From the IMG/VR virus record IMGVR_UViG_3300006916_000228, positions 1-30,209 of that record: DNA of 30,209 bases. One strand, 5' to 3'. The position numbers and the translations under genes were made by a program. The DNA comes from a virus. The notes under the pieces are model-generated. The model was given only the letters and a program-made list of their open reading frames with translations, searched no databases and was not told where the DNA came from. Below, piece after piece: positions 12,689 to 18,955 of this stretch. Position 1 is the first letter of the stretch. Every line of letters starts with the position of its first letter.

Positions 12689-12919
12689 ATGACCGACCGC
12701 AACGCGAACCTCACCGCCGACATCCAGCTGGCCGCTGACTTCACCGCCGCCGCCTTGGACGAGACCCGCGACACCGCCGCCTGCCTCCGTCTGGCAGCGG
12801 ACTTCATCGGCTCCGCGCTGGCCCACTTCGACGGCGACTTGGACTACGTGCTCGGCTCGATCCGCACGAGCTTCGAGAACTCCACCGCCCGTCTGGCTGA
12901 GGCCGAGTACGGGGTCTAG
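12689..12919 (+). CDS. Small helical protein, unknown
   Basis: A 76-residue Ala-rich helical protein (IQLAADFTAAALDETRDTAA, then CLRLAADFIGSALAHFDGDL) with an internal repeat of the form LAADF-x-x-(A/S)AL, at residues about 11-19 and 31-40, suggesting two similar helices packed as a hairpin. Start ATG 12689 with CAGGAGA upstream, first gene behind promoter copy 3. No known family or catalytic motif. Acidic overall, so DNA binding is unlikely; a small protein-binding regulator would fit, but this is a guess. Confidence 0.68.
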   Translation: MTDRNANLTADIQLAADFTAAALDETRDTAACLRLAADFIGSALAHFDGDLDYVLGSIRTSFENSTARLAEAEYGV

Positions 12920-12947
12920 TCGAAACGCCTCGACAGGGGCGTCCGGT

Positions 12948-12964
12948 GCCGGGTGGCTCCCGGC
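12948..12964 (+). other. Short GC hairpin between island genes
   Basis: GCCGGG and CCCGGC form a 6-bp stem around TGGCT in the 86-base gap between 12919 and 13006. No T-run follows, so it is more likely an RNA-stability element than a terminator. Confidence 0.35.
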
Positions 12965-13005
12965 CCGCTGATGAGACAAGCCATCACCACTTAGGAGATA
13001 CTGAG

Positions 13006-13260
13006 ATGAGCACCAAGGAATGCTTCTACTGCACGGGCACGGGCGCCATCGAAGTCAACGACGACTTCGAGCGGACGTGCGGGCACTGCGGCGGGACAGG
13101 GCTCGACGGCAACACTCTGCGGGATGCCGCACCGTATCTACTGGAGGCGGCGAGGGCCGTCATCGCTGACATTGACGGGGCTGGGGTGCCGATGTCCAAG
13201 TCGCAGATCGACACGAAGGCACTCCGCGCAGCCATCGCCAAAGCCGAAGGAGGCAACTGA
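13006..13260 (+). CDS. DnaJ-like zinc-finger miniprotein with KAEGGN tail
   Basis: An 84-residue protein with two CxxCxGxG motifs, CFYCTGTG and CGHCGGTG, the pattern of the DnaJ cysteine-rich zinc finger, separated by only about 14 residues. A helical C-terminus (LLEAARAVIADIDG ... LRAAIAKAEGGN) follows. It lacks any J domain, so it is a stand-alone finger and probably binds protein or RNA. The start ATG 13006 has the shared leader (CATCACCACTTAGGAGATA) without the operator promoter. Its end is the third copy of the junction repeat, but here the repeat leads into a terminator, not a gene. Confidence 0.75.
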   Translation: MSTKECFYCTGTGAIEVNDDFERTCGHCGGTGLDGNTLRDAAPYLLEAARAVIADIDGAGVPMSKSQIDTKALRAAIAKAEGGN

Positions 13261-13267
13261 GATGAGG
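13237..13267 (+). repeat. Junction repeat, copy C
   Basis: Codons for AKAEGGN, TGA, G and ATGAGG. The match stops after the ATG, and a terminator follows 22 bases later, so this copy looks like the exit of the island, with the next gene lost or never present. Confidence 0.7.
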
Positions 13268-13288
13268 GGCACGTCATTGATGGTGGAC

Positions 13289-13324
13289 AGCCCTCGGCCC
13301 TTCGGGGTCGGGGGCTTTGTCGTT
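13289..13324 (+). terminator. Strong Rho-independent terminator, UUCG-capped
   Basis: AGCCCTCGGCC pairs with GGTCGGGGGCT (11 bp, two G:U) and closes on a C-UUCG-G tetraloop, an exceptionally stable hairpin, followed by TTTGTCGTT. It ends the small-gene island and lies 12-20 bases before the first codon of the next gene, so that gene needs its own promoter or read-through. Confidence 0.85.
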
Positions 13325-13335
13325 AGGCTAGAGAA
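13324..13335 (+). promoter_or_regulatory. Possible leaderless-type -10 element
   Basis: TAGGCT (13324-13329) fits TANNNT and stands 6 bases before ATG 13336, the geometry of leaderless promoters in Actinobacteria and Deinococcus. No ribosome-binding site precedes that ATG and a strong terminator lies just upstream. The idea rests on position and a short motif only. Confidence 0.3.
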
Positions 13336-13752
13336 ATGGCGACAGACTTTCCACGTAAAGGCGACGACCAGAAGGTCAGCCTCCGCAATTCGCAGTGGCA
13401 GCTATTCCCGCTCGCCTACGCCGAGGATCTGAAAGAGAACTACCCGTCGATCTGGAGACGAGGCGGCAACATTCGCGGCAACGACCAGTTCAGGAAGCTC
13501 GCTCCGATCGCTCGCCGGGGAGGCAGCGTCGAGAGCGAATCGGAGGAGAACGCCGTCAGGTTGCGCGAGGCATGGGTCGCTCGTCACTACGAGGATCATC
13601 GACTCGCTGGCGTCGTCGCGCAGATCAAGTGGCTGGCTGTCGGCTCACGTGGGCTCAGTCATATGAAGCAAGTCATCAACGAGGCGAAGCAGCGCGTCAG
13701 AGACAATCGCTGCCTGACGTGCGGACGACGGTTGACACGGCCCGAGCAGTAG
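13336..13752 (+). CDS. Conserved-looking head-module protein, unknown
   Basis: A 138-residue basic protein. The N-terminal half (WQLFPLAYAEDLKENYPSIW then RRGGNIRGNDQF) and the middle (ARHYEDHRLAGVVAQIKWLA) are the kind of sequence found, from memory, in phage genes placed just before a DUF2213 protease. The C-terminus has one CxxC (CLTCG), which alone cannot form a full zinc site. It is the first gene after the UUCG terminator and has no ribosome-binding site, so initiation may be leaderless. It could take part in prohead core assembly, judging only by position. Confidence 0.7.
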   Translation: MATDFPRKGDDQKVSLRNSQWQLFPLAYAEDLKENYPSIWRRGGNIRGNDQFRKLAPIARRGGSVESESEENAVRLREAWVARHYEDHRLAGVVAQIKWLAVGSRGLSHMKQVINEAKQRVRDNRCLTCGRRLTRPEQ

Positions 13753-13760
13753 CGCAAGAT
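13732..13760 (+). promoter_or_regulatory. Candidate sigma70-like promoter before the protease gene
   Basis: A consensus TTGACA (13732-13737), a 17-bp spacer and CAAGAT (13755-13760) as a weak -10. The 70-base gap behind it contains GGGAAC twice and GTTCCC once in inverted orientation (13771-13820) plus a perfect 10-bp palindrome GTCACGTGAC, possible regulatory structure before ATG 13823. Confidence 0.3.
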
Positions 13761-13822
13761 TCCCATTACCGGGAACCCCATACAGGGAACCTCGGTCAGT
13801 CACGTGACCGCAGAGTTCCCGT

Positions 13823-15160
13823 ATGTCCAGACATATCAGCGCAGCCCATGCTCGCTTGAATGGTGTCATCGACCCGGCGCTCGTCCAGATCGAAACGCTC
13901 TCGGACGGCACCGAGATTTTGTCGTTCCCGGTTAAGGCGCTTCGCGAGCAGATCCTTGAGTGCATGACCTGCCTTCCCGGTGGCGAGTTCGTCAGCGGCA
14001 CGGAGATCAAGAAGTCGATCTCGGAATGGGACGGGATGCCATTGACGATCGACCACCCGCGCAACGAGCGCGGCGTGCTTGAATACGCGAACCGCGATGC
14101 TCAGTTCTTGGAAGCGGTGAAGGTCGGAGAGATCAGCGACCCGCAATGGCGCGACGGTTTCCTCTGGGTGACTGCTCGCCTCAACCGCACGCTGGCGACC
14201 CGTAGCACCGAAGGTCGTGGGATCGTTCGCGCACTGCTCAACGGCAGCGCCGACGTGGAGGTCAGCACTGGATACGGTGCCGAGCTTCGTCCGATGGAGG
14301 GCGAGTTCGAGGGATCGAAGTTTGACTACGAGCAGGTCGGTATTGAGCCGGATCATCTGGCGTTGCTACCGATCGGCACAGTCGGCGCGTGTAGCGTCGA
14401 GATGGGCTGTGGAGCAGCGCGAGCAGCGCAGGCGATGCAACAGCCCGAGCAGGAAGACAACGCAACGGAGAACGCCGTGAGCGGGATCAAGAGATTGGCG
14501 CAGGCAATCCTCGAAGTGCTTGAGGGCGGCTCGTCAGAGGCCACCGAACCTCTCGCCTTGAACAGCGAGGCCGAGAGCAACGACGACACACCGGGCGATG
14601 GTGGCACCCCGGAACCAACAGAGGAGGAAGCTGTGAATCGTGACGAACTGATTCACGCCCTCGTCGGCGCTGCGTCACTGCCTTTCGATGCGGAAGAGCT
14701 TGGCGCGATGGACGACGAGAAGCTGACCAGCCTCGCGACTCTGGCCGGTGTGTGTGGTTGCGCTGATGAGCCGACCGCCAACGCTGAGGAGATCGACGAG
14801 ATCGTCGAGACCGAAGCGGCACCCGAAGAGGTTCAGATGGTGTCTGTCACGCCCCAGCACGTCGAGTTCCTCGACGCACTGATGCGCGGCGAGCACCCGC
14901 TGATCGACGCGGCCAATGCAGCGCAGGCTGCTGCGGACGCGGAGCGCGACGAGCTTGTCGTGGAGTTGCTTGCCAATGAGGCAGTGGCTCTGTCCGAGCA
15001 TGATCTGAAGGGCCTCGGCCTCTCGGCTCTGCGCGGTCTTTCCAAGTCCTTCAAGGCTGTTGACTACAGCGGCCTCGGTGGACCCCGTTCCAACGCACTC
15101 GGCGTCGGTGAGGACGACGGCTATATGCCGCTGCCTTCTCACGATGCCATCCCCGCCTAA
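13823..15160 (+). CDS. Prohead protease with acidic scaffold-like tail (DUF2213)
   Basis: A 445-residue protein. Residues 1-200 match the DUF2213 capsid protease type: GMPLTIDHPRNERGV with the probable active-site His, LWVTARLN, VRALLNGSADVEVSTGYGA, then DHLALLPIGTVGACSVE. Residues about 220-400 are very acidic and Ala/Glu-rich, as expected of a fused scaffold. The C-terminus ends GEDDGYMPLPSHDAIPA. The protease matures the prohead and removes scaffold. ATG 13823 has no clear ribosome-binding site. An internal in-frame GTG at 14633 has an ideal AGGAGG 5 bases upstream and could make a scaffold-only product. Position before decoration and capsid genes is canonical. Confidence 0.85.
   Translation: MSRHISAAHARLNGVIDPALVQIETLSDGTEILSFPVKALREQILECMTCLPGGEFVSGTEIKKSISEWDGMPLTIDHPRNERGVLEYANRDAQFLEAVKVGEISDPQWRDGFLWVTARLNRTLATRSTEGRGIVRALLNGSADVEVSTGYGAELRPMEGEFEGSKFDYEQVGIEPDHLALLPIGTVGACSVEMGCGAARAAQAMQQPEQEDNATENAVSGIKRLAQAILEVLEGGSSEATEPLALNSEAESNDDTPGDGGTPEPTEEEAVNRDELIHALVGAASLPFDAEELGAMDDEKLTSLATLAGVCGCADEPTANAEEIDEIVETEAAPEEVQMVSVTPQHVEFLDALMRGEHPLIDAANAAQAAADAERDELVVELLANEAVALSEHDLKGLGLSALRGLSKSFKAVDYSGLGGPRSNALGVGEDDGYMPLPSHDAIPA
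14633..15160 (+). CDS. Possible internal-start scaffold product
   Basis: GTG 14633 is in frame with the protease and is preceded by AGGAGG (14622-14627) at 5-base spacing. The product would be 175 acidic residues (from NRDELIHALVGAASLPF on), comparable to the scaffold made by internal initiation in lambda (Nu3 within C). The AGGAGG bases also encode the Glu-rich TEEEA, so coincidence is possible. Confidence 0.4.
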   Translation: MNRDELIHALVGAASLPFDAEELGAMDDEKLTSLATLAGVCGCADEPTANAEEIDEIVETEAAPEEVQMVSVTPQHVEFLDALMRGEHPLIDAANAAQAAADAERDELVVELLANEAVALSEHDLKGLGLSALRGLSKSFKAVDYSGLGGPRSNALGVGEDDGYMPLPSHDAIPA

Positions 15161-15177
15161 CAGGAGAAGCATGAAGA

Positions 15178-15612
15178 ATGGCTAACGTCATTTTCCTGAA
15201 GGGCTCCGGCATCATCAAGGAGGCGGTCGCTGCTGCTTCGGGCATCAAGCCCGGTCACAGACTCGACCTCTCCCTGAACGCTGGAGTTCTCGAAGTTGGG
15301 GTGGGCGCTGCTGGTGGTGCCGCCGATGGTGGCCGGGCTGCTTTCGCTGTCGAGAACAGCGAGATCGGCTACGACAACACCGACGCCTATCCTGACAACG
15401 CGCAGGTCAAGTACGTCGTCGCCCATAAGGGTGACGAGGTTCTGGCCCGTGCCGCGACCGGCCTCACGTGGGCGACCGGCGCACCCCTCTATTCCGCAGC
15501 CAGTGGTCAGGTGACTGACGTGCCGGGTACTGCGGTGACTCCCATCGGCTATGCTTTGTCGGATGTCACGTCGAGCACTGCCGATCTTCTTGTACCGATG
15601 GAGGTGGCCTAA
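15178..15612 (+). CDS. Head decoration / capsid cement protein
   Basis: A 144-residue Gly/Ala-rich beta protein directly before the major capsid gene. Segments such as IKPGHRLDLSLNAGVLEVG, KGDEVLARAATGLTWATGAP and TPIGYALSDVTSSTADLLVP resemble the repeated short strands of capsid-stabilising decoration proteins. These trimerise on the outer shell after expansion. The ribosome-binding site is CAGGAGA about 9 bases upstream of ATG 15178. The fold is not recognised beyond this general pattern; the call leans on position and composition. Confidence 0.72.
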   Translation: MANVIFLKGSGIIKEAVAAASGIKPGHRLDLSLNAGVLEVGVGAAGGAADGGRAAFAVENSEIGYDNTDAYPDNAQVKYVVAHKGDEVLARAATGLTWATGAPLYSAASGQVTDVPGTAVTPIGYALSDVTSSTADLLVPMEVA

Positions 15613-16626
15613 ATGTCTGACACGACACAGGGCGCTCCGGGGCACGTGTTCGCCGGTTCGCCGGGTAAGACGCTCGCCGCGAACGGCTGGGATCTGAAAG
15701 CCCTCCGTCCGGTGCTGCGTGACAACGGGCCTCTGCGGGCGAACGACCTTCTTCGGAAGGACGAGTGGAAGGCGCTCGACGATGCGGTCGTCGAAGTTGC
15801 CAAGCGTCAGCTGGGCGCGATTGAGGACTTGCAGGCGGCGGGCCTGACCCGCAACCTCGGAAGCCTCGGCGTCCTGCTCGACGAGTACGAGGCAGTCTCG
15901 TACATCGACGAGGCCGAGCAGAACATGTCCGGTGTCGCACCGGGCCAGCGCGACCTCGCGAAGTTCACGCTCAACAGCGTGCCCATCCCGATCACGTATC
16001 GGGACTTCCAGATTCACATGAGGCACCTTGAGGCTTCGCGCCGGGGTGGTTCCAGCATCGACACGACGAACGCCGATCTGGCTGCGCGTCGGGTTGCTGA
16101 GAAGCTGGAGGATATGCTGTTCAATGGTTCGACCGTTGCGATCGGTGGCAACACCGTCGCCGGTTACACCACCGCGTCGAGCCGGATCACCGGCTCCCTC
16201 ACGGGCGACTGGGCGACCTTCCCGACCGTGACGGGCGAGAACATTGTCAGCGACGTGCTGGCGATGATCGCTGCCGCAGAGAACGAGAACTACTTCGGTC
16301 AGTTCATGTTCTACGTTCCGGTGACCTATATGCAGGTCCTGCGGAACGACTTCAAGGCGAACTCGGACAAGACGATCATGCAGCGTCTCGAAGAGATCGA
16401 CGCCTTCCAAGGTGTTCGGGGAACCACGTCACTTACGTCTGAGGTCGTCGCTGTTCGGATGACCCGTGACGTTGTGGACCTCTCCGTAGCAGCGCCCATT
16501 ACCACCGTCCAGTGGGACGAGATGGGCGGCATGATCCAGAACTTCAAGGTCATGGCTGCGATGGCACCGCGCATCAAGATCCCCGACACGGCTAACGCCA
16601 AGACGGGACTGGTGCATTACACCTGA
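15613..16626 (+). CDS. Major capsid protein (encapsulin-like HK97 fold)
   Basis: A 337-residue protein. It shows the signature of the encapsulin/linocin-like capsid group: LRANDLLRKDEWKALDDAVV, LTRNLGSLGVLLDEYE, a spacer, then PIPITYRDFQIHMRHLEASR and VAEKLEDMLFNGS. The A-domain region (NYFGQFMFYVPVTYMQVL, VVDLSVAAPITTVQWDEMGG) follows. It forms the icosahedral shell. There is no long N-terminal delta domain, which fits a separate scaffold fused to the protease. The ribosome-binding site GGAGG lies 8 bases before the start, overlapping the end of the decoration gene, so they are co-expressed. Two hairpins follow the stop. Confidence 0.9.
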   Translation: MSDTTQGAPGHVFAGSPGKTLAANGWDLKALRPVLRDNGPLRANDLLRKDEWKALDDAVVEVAKRQLGAIEDLQAAGLTRNLGSLGVLLDEYEAVSYIDEAEQNMSGVAPGQRDLAKFTLNSVPIPITYRDFQIHMRHLEASRRGGSSIDTTNADLAARRVAEKLEDMLFNGSTVAIGGNTVAGYTTASSRITGSLTGDWATFPTVTGENIVSDVLAMIAAAENENYFGQFMFYVPVTYMQVLRNDFKANSDKTIMQRLEEIDAFQGVRGTTSLTSEVVAVRMTRDVVDLSVAAPITTVQWDEMGGMIQNFKVMAAMAPRIKIPDTANAKTGLVHYT

Positions 16627-16639
16627 CCGTAGTCAGGTG
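16620..16639 (+). other. Hairpin across the capsid stop codon
   Basis: CACCTGAC and GTCAGGTG form a perfect 8-bp stem with a CGTA loop; the TGA stop (16624-16626) lies in the 5' arm. It stands just before the main terminator and may protect the capsid mRNA end. Confidence 0.5.
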
Positions 16640-16649
16640 ATCTGAGATT

Positions 16650-16688
16650 CCGGGGGTGGGGGTACGCCCCTGCCCCCGGTTTCGTTTC
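16650..16688 (+). terminator. Rho-independent terminator after the capsid gene
   Basis: CCGGGGGTGGGGG pairs with CCCCTGCCCCCGG (13 bp, two G:U) around a TACG loop and is followed by TTTCGTTT. It ends the capsid transcript or makes it partly terminate, so that capsid mRNA exceeds tail mRNA. Confidence 0.82.
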
Positions 16689-16713
16689 ACACGACGGCAA
16701 GAGAGAGAAGAGA

Positions 16714-17055
16714 ATGGCAAAGAAAAGTCACACGCACGTGCTTGCGAAGCCTCACGTCATGGTGCAGGGCAACGGCATCAGAAAGATGATGCCGACCGGC
16801 ACGCCATGCTCGCCCACGGAGCGGCAGGTATTGAATATGCCTGACGTGTTCCTGCGGGCTGATGGTGGCGAGGATCGCGAGGAGTCGCGAGAGCACGGCA
16901 TGAAGTTCCACTCGGTCGGCCACATCAAAGATCTGGCTGAAGAGACGGAGGACGTGGACACCCTCACCGCGATGCTCTCCGAGGAAGAGACGGGGCGCGA
17001 CCGGAAGAGCGTGGTGCAGGCCCTCAAGAAGCGCATCAAGGAATTGAAGGCATGA
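16714..17055 (+). CDS. Small post-capsid protein, unknown
   Basis: A 113-residue protein behind the capsid terminator, with a purine-rich leader (AAGAGAGAGAAGAGA). The N-terminal half is His/Lys-rich with a PTGTPCSPTERQVLNMP stretch; the C-terminal half is charged and helical (LTAMLSEEETGRDRKSVVQA, LKKRIKELKA), possibly a short coiled coil. Proteins at this position are sometimes connector or capsid-vertex helpers, but I recognise no family. It ends ATGA, overlapping a 20-residue open frame. Confidence 0.68.
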   Translation: MAKKSHTHVLAKPHVMVQGNGIRKMMPTGTPCSPTERQVLNMPDVFLRADGGEDREESREHGMKFHSVGHIKDLAEETEDVDTLTAMLSEEETGRDRKSVVQALKKRIKELKA

Positions 17056-17114
17056 AGCATCCGAGGGGAATCAACTGGGAGCCGTCGCCCAGTCCCCAAG
17101 GCCCCGCTATGTAA
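17052..17114 (+). CDS. Possible 20-residue peptide
   Basis: An ATGA overlap opens MKHPRGINWEPSPSPQGPAM. The overlap is the usual coupling style of this genome, and a 6-bp hairpin (ACTGGG/CCCAGT) lies inside. It is too short to judge; it may be chance or a leader for the region that follows. Confidence 0.25.
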   Translation: MKHPRGINWEPSPSPQGPAM

Positions 17115-17245
17115 AACCGAGCAGGCGTGCGGCCACGGTCTGCGGATACCTCTGGCGGGTGTTTTATATTTAGGCTGACGCCTACGTTCGGCGTCATTGA
17201 CAAGCGGCACCTCGCCACGATCGCGAGTCCGCAGGGAGATAGCAG
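17115..17245 (+). promoter_or_regulatory. Non-coding gap with candidate promoter and hairpin
   Basis: This 131-base gap before the connector genes holds an AT-rich TATATT (17165-17170) that can act as -10, without a good -35, and a 7-bp hairpin TGACGCC/GGCGTCA (17176-17196) with a 7-nt loop. An overlapping AGGC/GCCT pairing would exclude it. The mix suggests a regulated start of the tail transcript, not certain. Confidence 0.3.
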
Positions 17246-17662
17246 ATGGCTCGGACAACTACGTCGCGAGTGTGCAGTGTCATGGACACGACGCTCACCG
17301 AGGATGAGGTCGCACCGTTCGTAGAGACGGCGAACCTCATGGTGACCGCGTACCTCACTAGCACCGACCAGACTGCCGATGCGCTGCGAGAGGTAGAGAC
17401 GTACCTCGCCGCGCATTTCGTGTCTCTGCGCGACCGCCTCGTCAAGAGTGAGGCAGCGGGCGGTGTCCGGTTCGACTATCAAGGCGAGACAGGCATGGGC
17501 CTCGACTCGTCGCACTATGGACAGACCGCCAAGCTGCTCGACTCCTCCGGGGTGCTCAAAGAGATTGACGGTAAGACCCGCATCACGTGGAAGCATCGAG
17601 CCGGTAGCGAGCGCACGAACATCGACTACCGGACACTGCTGCCTGACGTGGATCTGCTATGA
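17246..17662 (+). CDS. Head-tail adaptor (connector) protein
   Basis: A 138-residue protein in the position of the gp6/gp15-like adaptor, directly before an HK97 gp10-like gene. The N-terminal part is helical (VAPFVETANLMVTAYLTS, ALREVETYLAAHFVSLRD), typical of adaptor helical bundles, and the C-terminal part (FDYQGETGMGLDSSHYGQTA) is the extended arm that contacts the portal. It would extend the portal ring after packaging. The ribosome-binding site AGGGAGA is about 8 bases before ATG 17246; its end overlaps the next gene by ATGA. Confidence 0.72.
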   Translation: MARTTTSRVCSVMDTTLTEDEVAPFVETANLMVTAYLTSTDQTADALREVETYLAAHFVSLRDRLVKSEAAGGVRFDYQGETGMGLDSSHYGQTAKLLDSSGVLKEIDGKTRITWKHRAGSERTNIDYRTLLPDVDLL

Positions 17663-18105
17663 GCAAGATCAAGTTCACCGGGCTCCAGCAGCTTGCGCTG
17701 TTCTTCAACCAGCTAGGCCGCATCAAGAACTTCGATGATGCGTATGTAGGCTCGGCGGTTGAGTACGGACCATACCAAGAGTTCGGCACCTCGCGGATGC
17801 AGGAGCGCCCACACTGGCGCGTTGCGATCCCCGAGGTCATTGCTGCCGCTGGTAGTGGAGGGCTGAAGCGAGAGATGGAGGAGTCGCTGATGGAGGCCGT
17901 CACGGGTGGCGCGTCTGCGGAGATCGACAGCGGCGGGAACCCTCCCTACGTCATGGCTCTCGCGATTGAGCGCAGGGTCAAGCAGGTCATCACTGCCAAG
18001 AAGATCATCGACACGGGCAACTACCGCGCCTCAGTCGCGGCTGGCCGGTCGGAGTCCGAGGCATACTCGACATCTGTTTCACGTGCAACAACGATCGACG
18101 CATGA
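17659..18105 (+). CDS. HK97 gp10-like neck / tail-completion protein
   Basis: A 148-residue protein with the hallmark of this family, VEYGPYQEFGTSRMQERPHW, near residues 34-53: a Y-x-x-(F/Y)GTS-x-x-x-x-RP-like motif found in HK97 gp10 and relatives. The C-terminal half (PPYVMALAIERRVKQVITAKK, IIDTGNYRASVA) is also typical. These proteins act at the head-tail neck or tail top. It begins at an ATGA overlap with the adaptor gene and ends with another ATGA overlap, so the four connector genes form one coupled set. Confidence 0.82.
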   Translation: MSKIKFTGLQQLALFFNQLGRIKNFDDAYVGSAVEYGPYQEFGTSRMQERPHWRVAIPEVIAAAGSGGLKREMEESLMEAVTGGASAEIDSGGNPPYVMALAIERRVKQVITAKKIIDTGNYRASVAAGRSESEAYSTSVSRATTIDA

Positions 18106-18494
18106 GCAGGTCGGCGGCTGTGCGGATGCTGAAGCGGTCGGGCGAGTTATTCACACTGACGACATACAGCGCAGGAGCCCGTGACGATTACGAGGATGTC
18201 TCGTACACGTCTAGCACAGGGTTCGCCAAGGTTCGCGGCTTACGGCTCAACAGAGACGCTGAGAGGCAGTACATAGACCAGACCGGCGAGGTGTCGGTCG
18301 CAGATGTCGCTGTGCTGTTCGCGTATCCGGTCAAGGACGAGCAAGGCAACGAGGTCACGATCTCGGATCTGACGACATCGCGCTTGCCCACGCTGACGGA
18401 CACATACGGGCGCTCGTACACGATCGTTTCTCAGCGACTCGAATCTACAGCGGTCGGCGGGCTGATGCTCTACGGTCGCCGGGAGTTTGACTGA
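18102..18494 (+). CDS. Head-closure (stopper) protein candidate
   Basis: A 130-residue mainly beta protein (GELFTLTTYSAGARDDYEDV, GEVSVADVAVLFAYPV, DTYGRSYTIVSQRLESTAVG). The layout - short N-terminal helix, a beta barrel, a mid-protein exposed loop and a final strand pair - fits head-closure proteins of the SPP1 gp16 type, which plug the portal after packaging. The assignment rests on position between the gp10-like and tail-terminator-like genes and on strand pattern, not on a diagnostic motif. Starts and ends in ATGA/TGATG overlaps. Confidence 0.6.
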   Translation: MSRSAAVRMLKRSGELFTLTTYSAGARDDYEDVSYTSSTGFAKVRGLRLNRDAERQYIDQTGEVSVADVAVLFAYPVKDEQGNEVTISDLTTSRLPTLTDTYGRSYTIVSQRLESTAVGGLMLYGRREFD

Positions 18495-18955
18495 TGCCGG
18501 TTCCTAGCGTGGACCCGATCGTATCGGTCAAGGATCTGGTCAAGACGAACTGGGTAGCTGCGAACGTTACTGGCACGACGACCCCGGACTTTCATACGGG
18601 CTGGTTCAATCCGAAGTCGAGTTCGCCACAGATGACGTTTAGCGGACGCAGCGAGGCGTTCGAGGGCCAGACCGGCTACGGTGCGATCGGGGCGAGTGGT
18701 CCGGTCCAGATCGCGAACGGCGTCCTGTTCGTGAACTGCTGGGCGTACCGAGACGACAGTGGCGTATCACCGAAGAAGCTCGTGCATGATATGGCCGAGG
18801 AGGTTCGTCGGATCGTGCTCGCGAACTACGACACGATCGCGGATCTCGACTATGTGTCGATCACGTCAGTCGATGATGTTGCACCACCAGAAGGGATAGA
18901 TCCGATGGTCTTTCGGAAGGCTATCACAGTCGGGTTCAGATGGAGGACCACATGA
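18494..18955 (+). CDS. Tail terminator-like protein
   Basis: A 153-residue protein in the slot of the tail terminator/minor tail protein U family, just before the tail tube. It has an N-terminal VKDLVKTNWVAANV helix, a loop, a VNCWAYRDDSG strand, the helix LVHDMAEEVRRIVLANY and final strands (DYVSITSVDDV, AITVGFRWRTT), the alpha/beta order of that fold. It would cap tail elongation and join tail to head. It starts at TGATG and ends in ATGA with the next gene. Confidence comes from fold order and context rather than motifs. Confidence 0.6.
   Translation: MPVPSVDPIVSVKDLVKTNWVAANVTGTTTPDFHTGWFNPKSSSPQMTFSGRSEAFEGQTGYGAIGASGPVQIANGVLFVNCWAYRDDSGVSPKKLVHDMAEEVRRIVLANYDTIADLDYVSITSVDDVAPPEGIDPMVFRKAITVGFRWRTT

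Noticed and set aside
13262-13432. Short frame starting at the third junction repeat
   Set aside because: It runs straight through the UUCG terminator and then overlaps 13336 in another frame.
13395-13859. Frame in + strand over 13336 gene
   Set aside because: Arg/Gln-rich shadow of the 13336 gene and the intergenic gap.
15157-16410. Antisense open frame of 417 codons over decoration and capsid genes
   Set aside because: Arg/His/Val-rich shadow caused by strong third-position GC in the capsid genes; no known motif and no start signals.
17198-17203. TTGACA as -35 of a promoter before 17246
   Set aside because: No -10-like box at 15-19 bp downstream.
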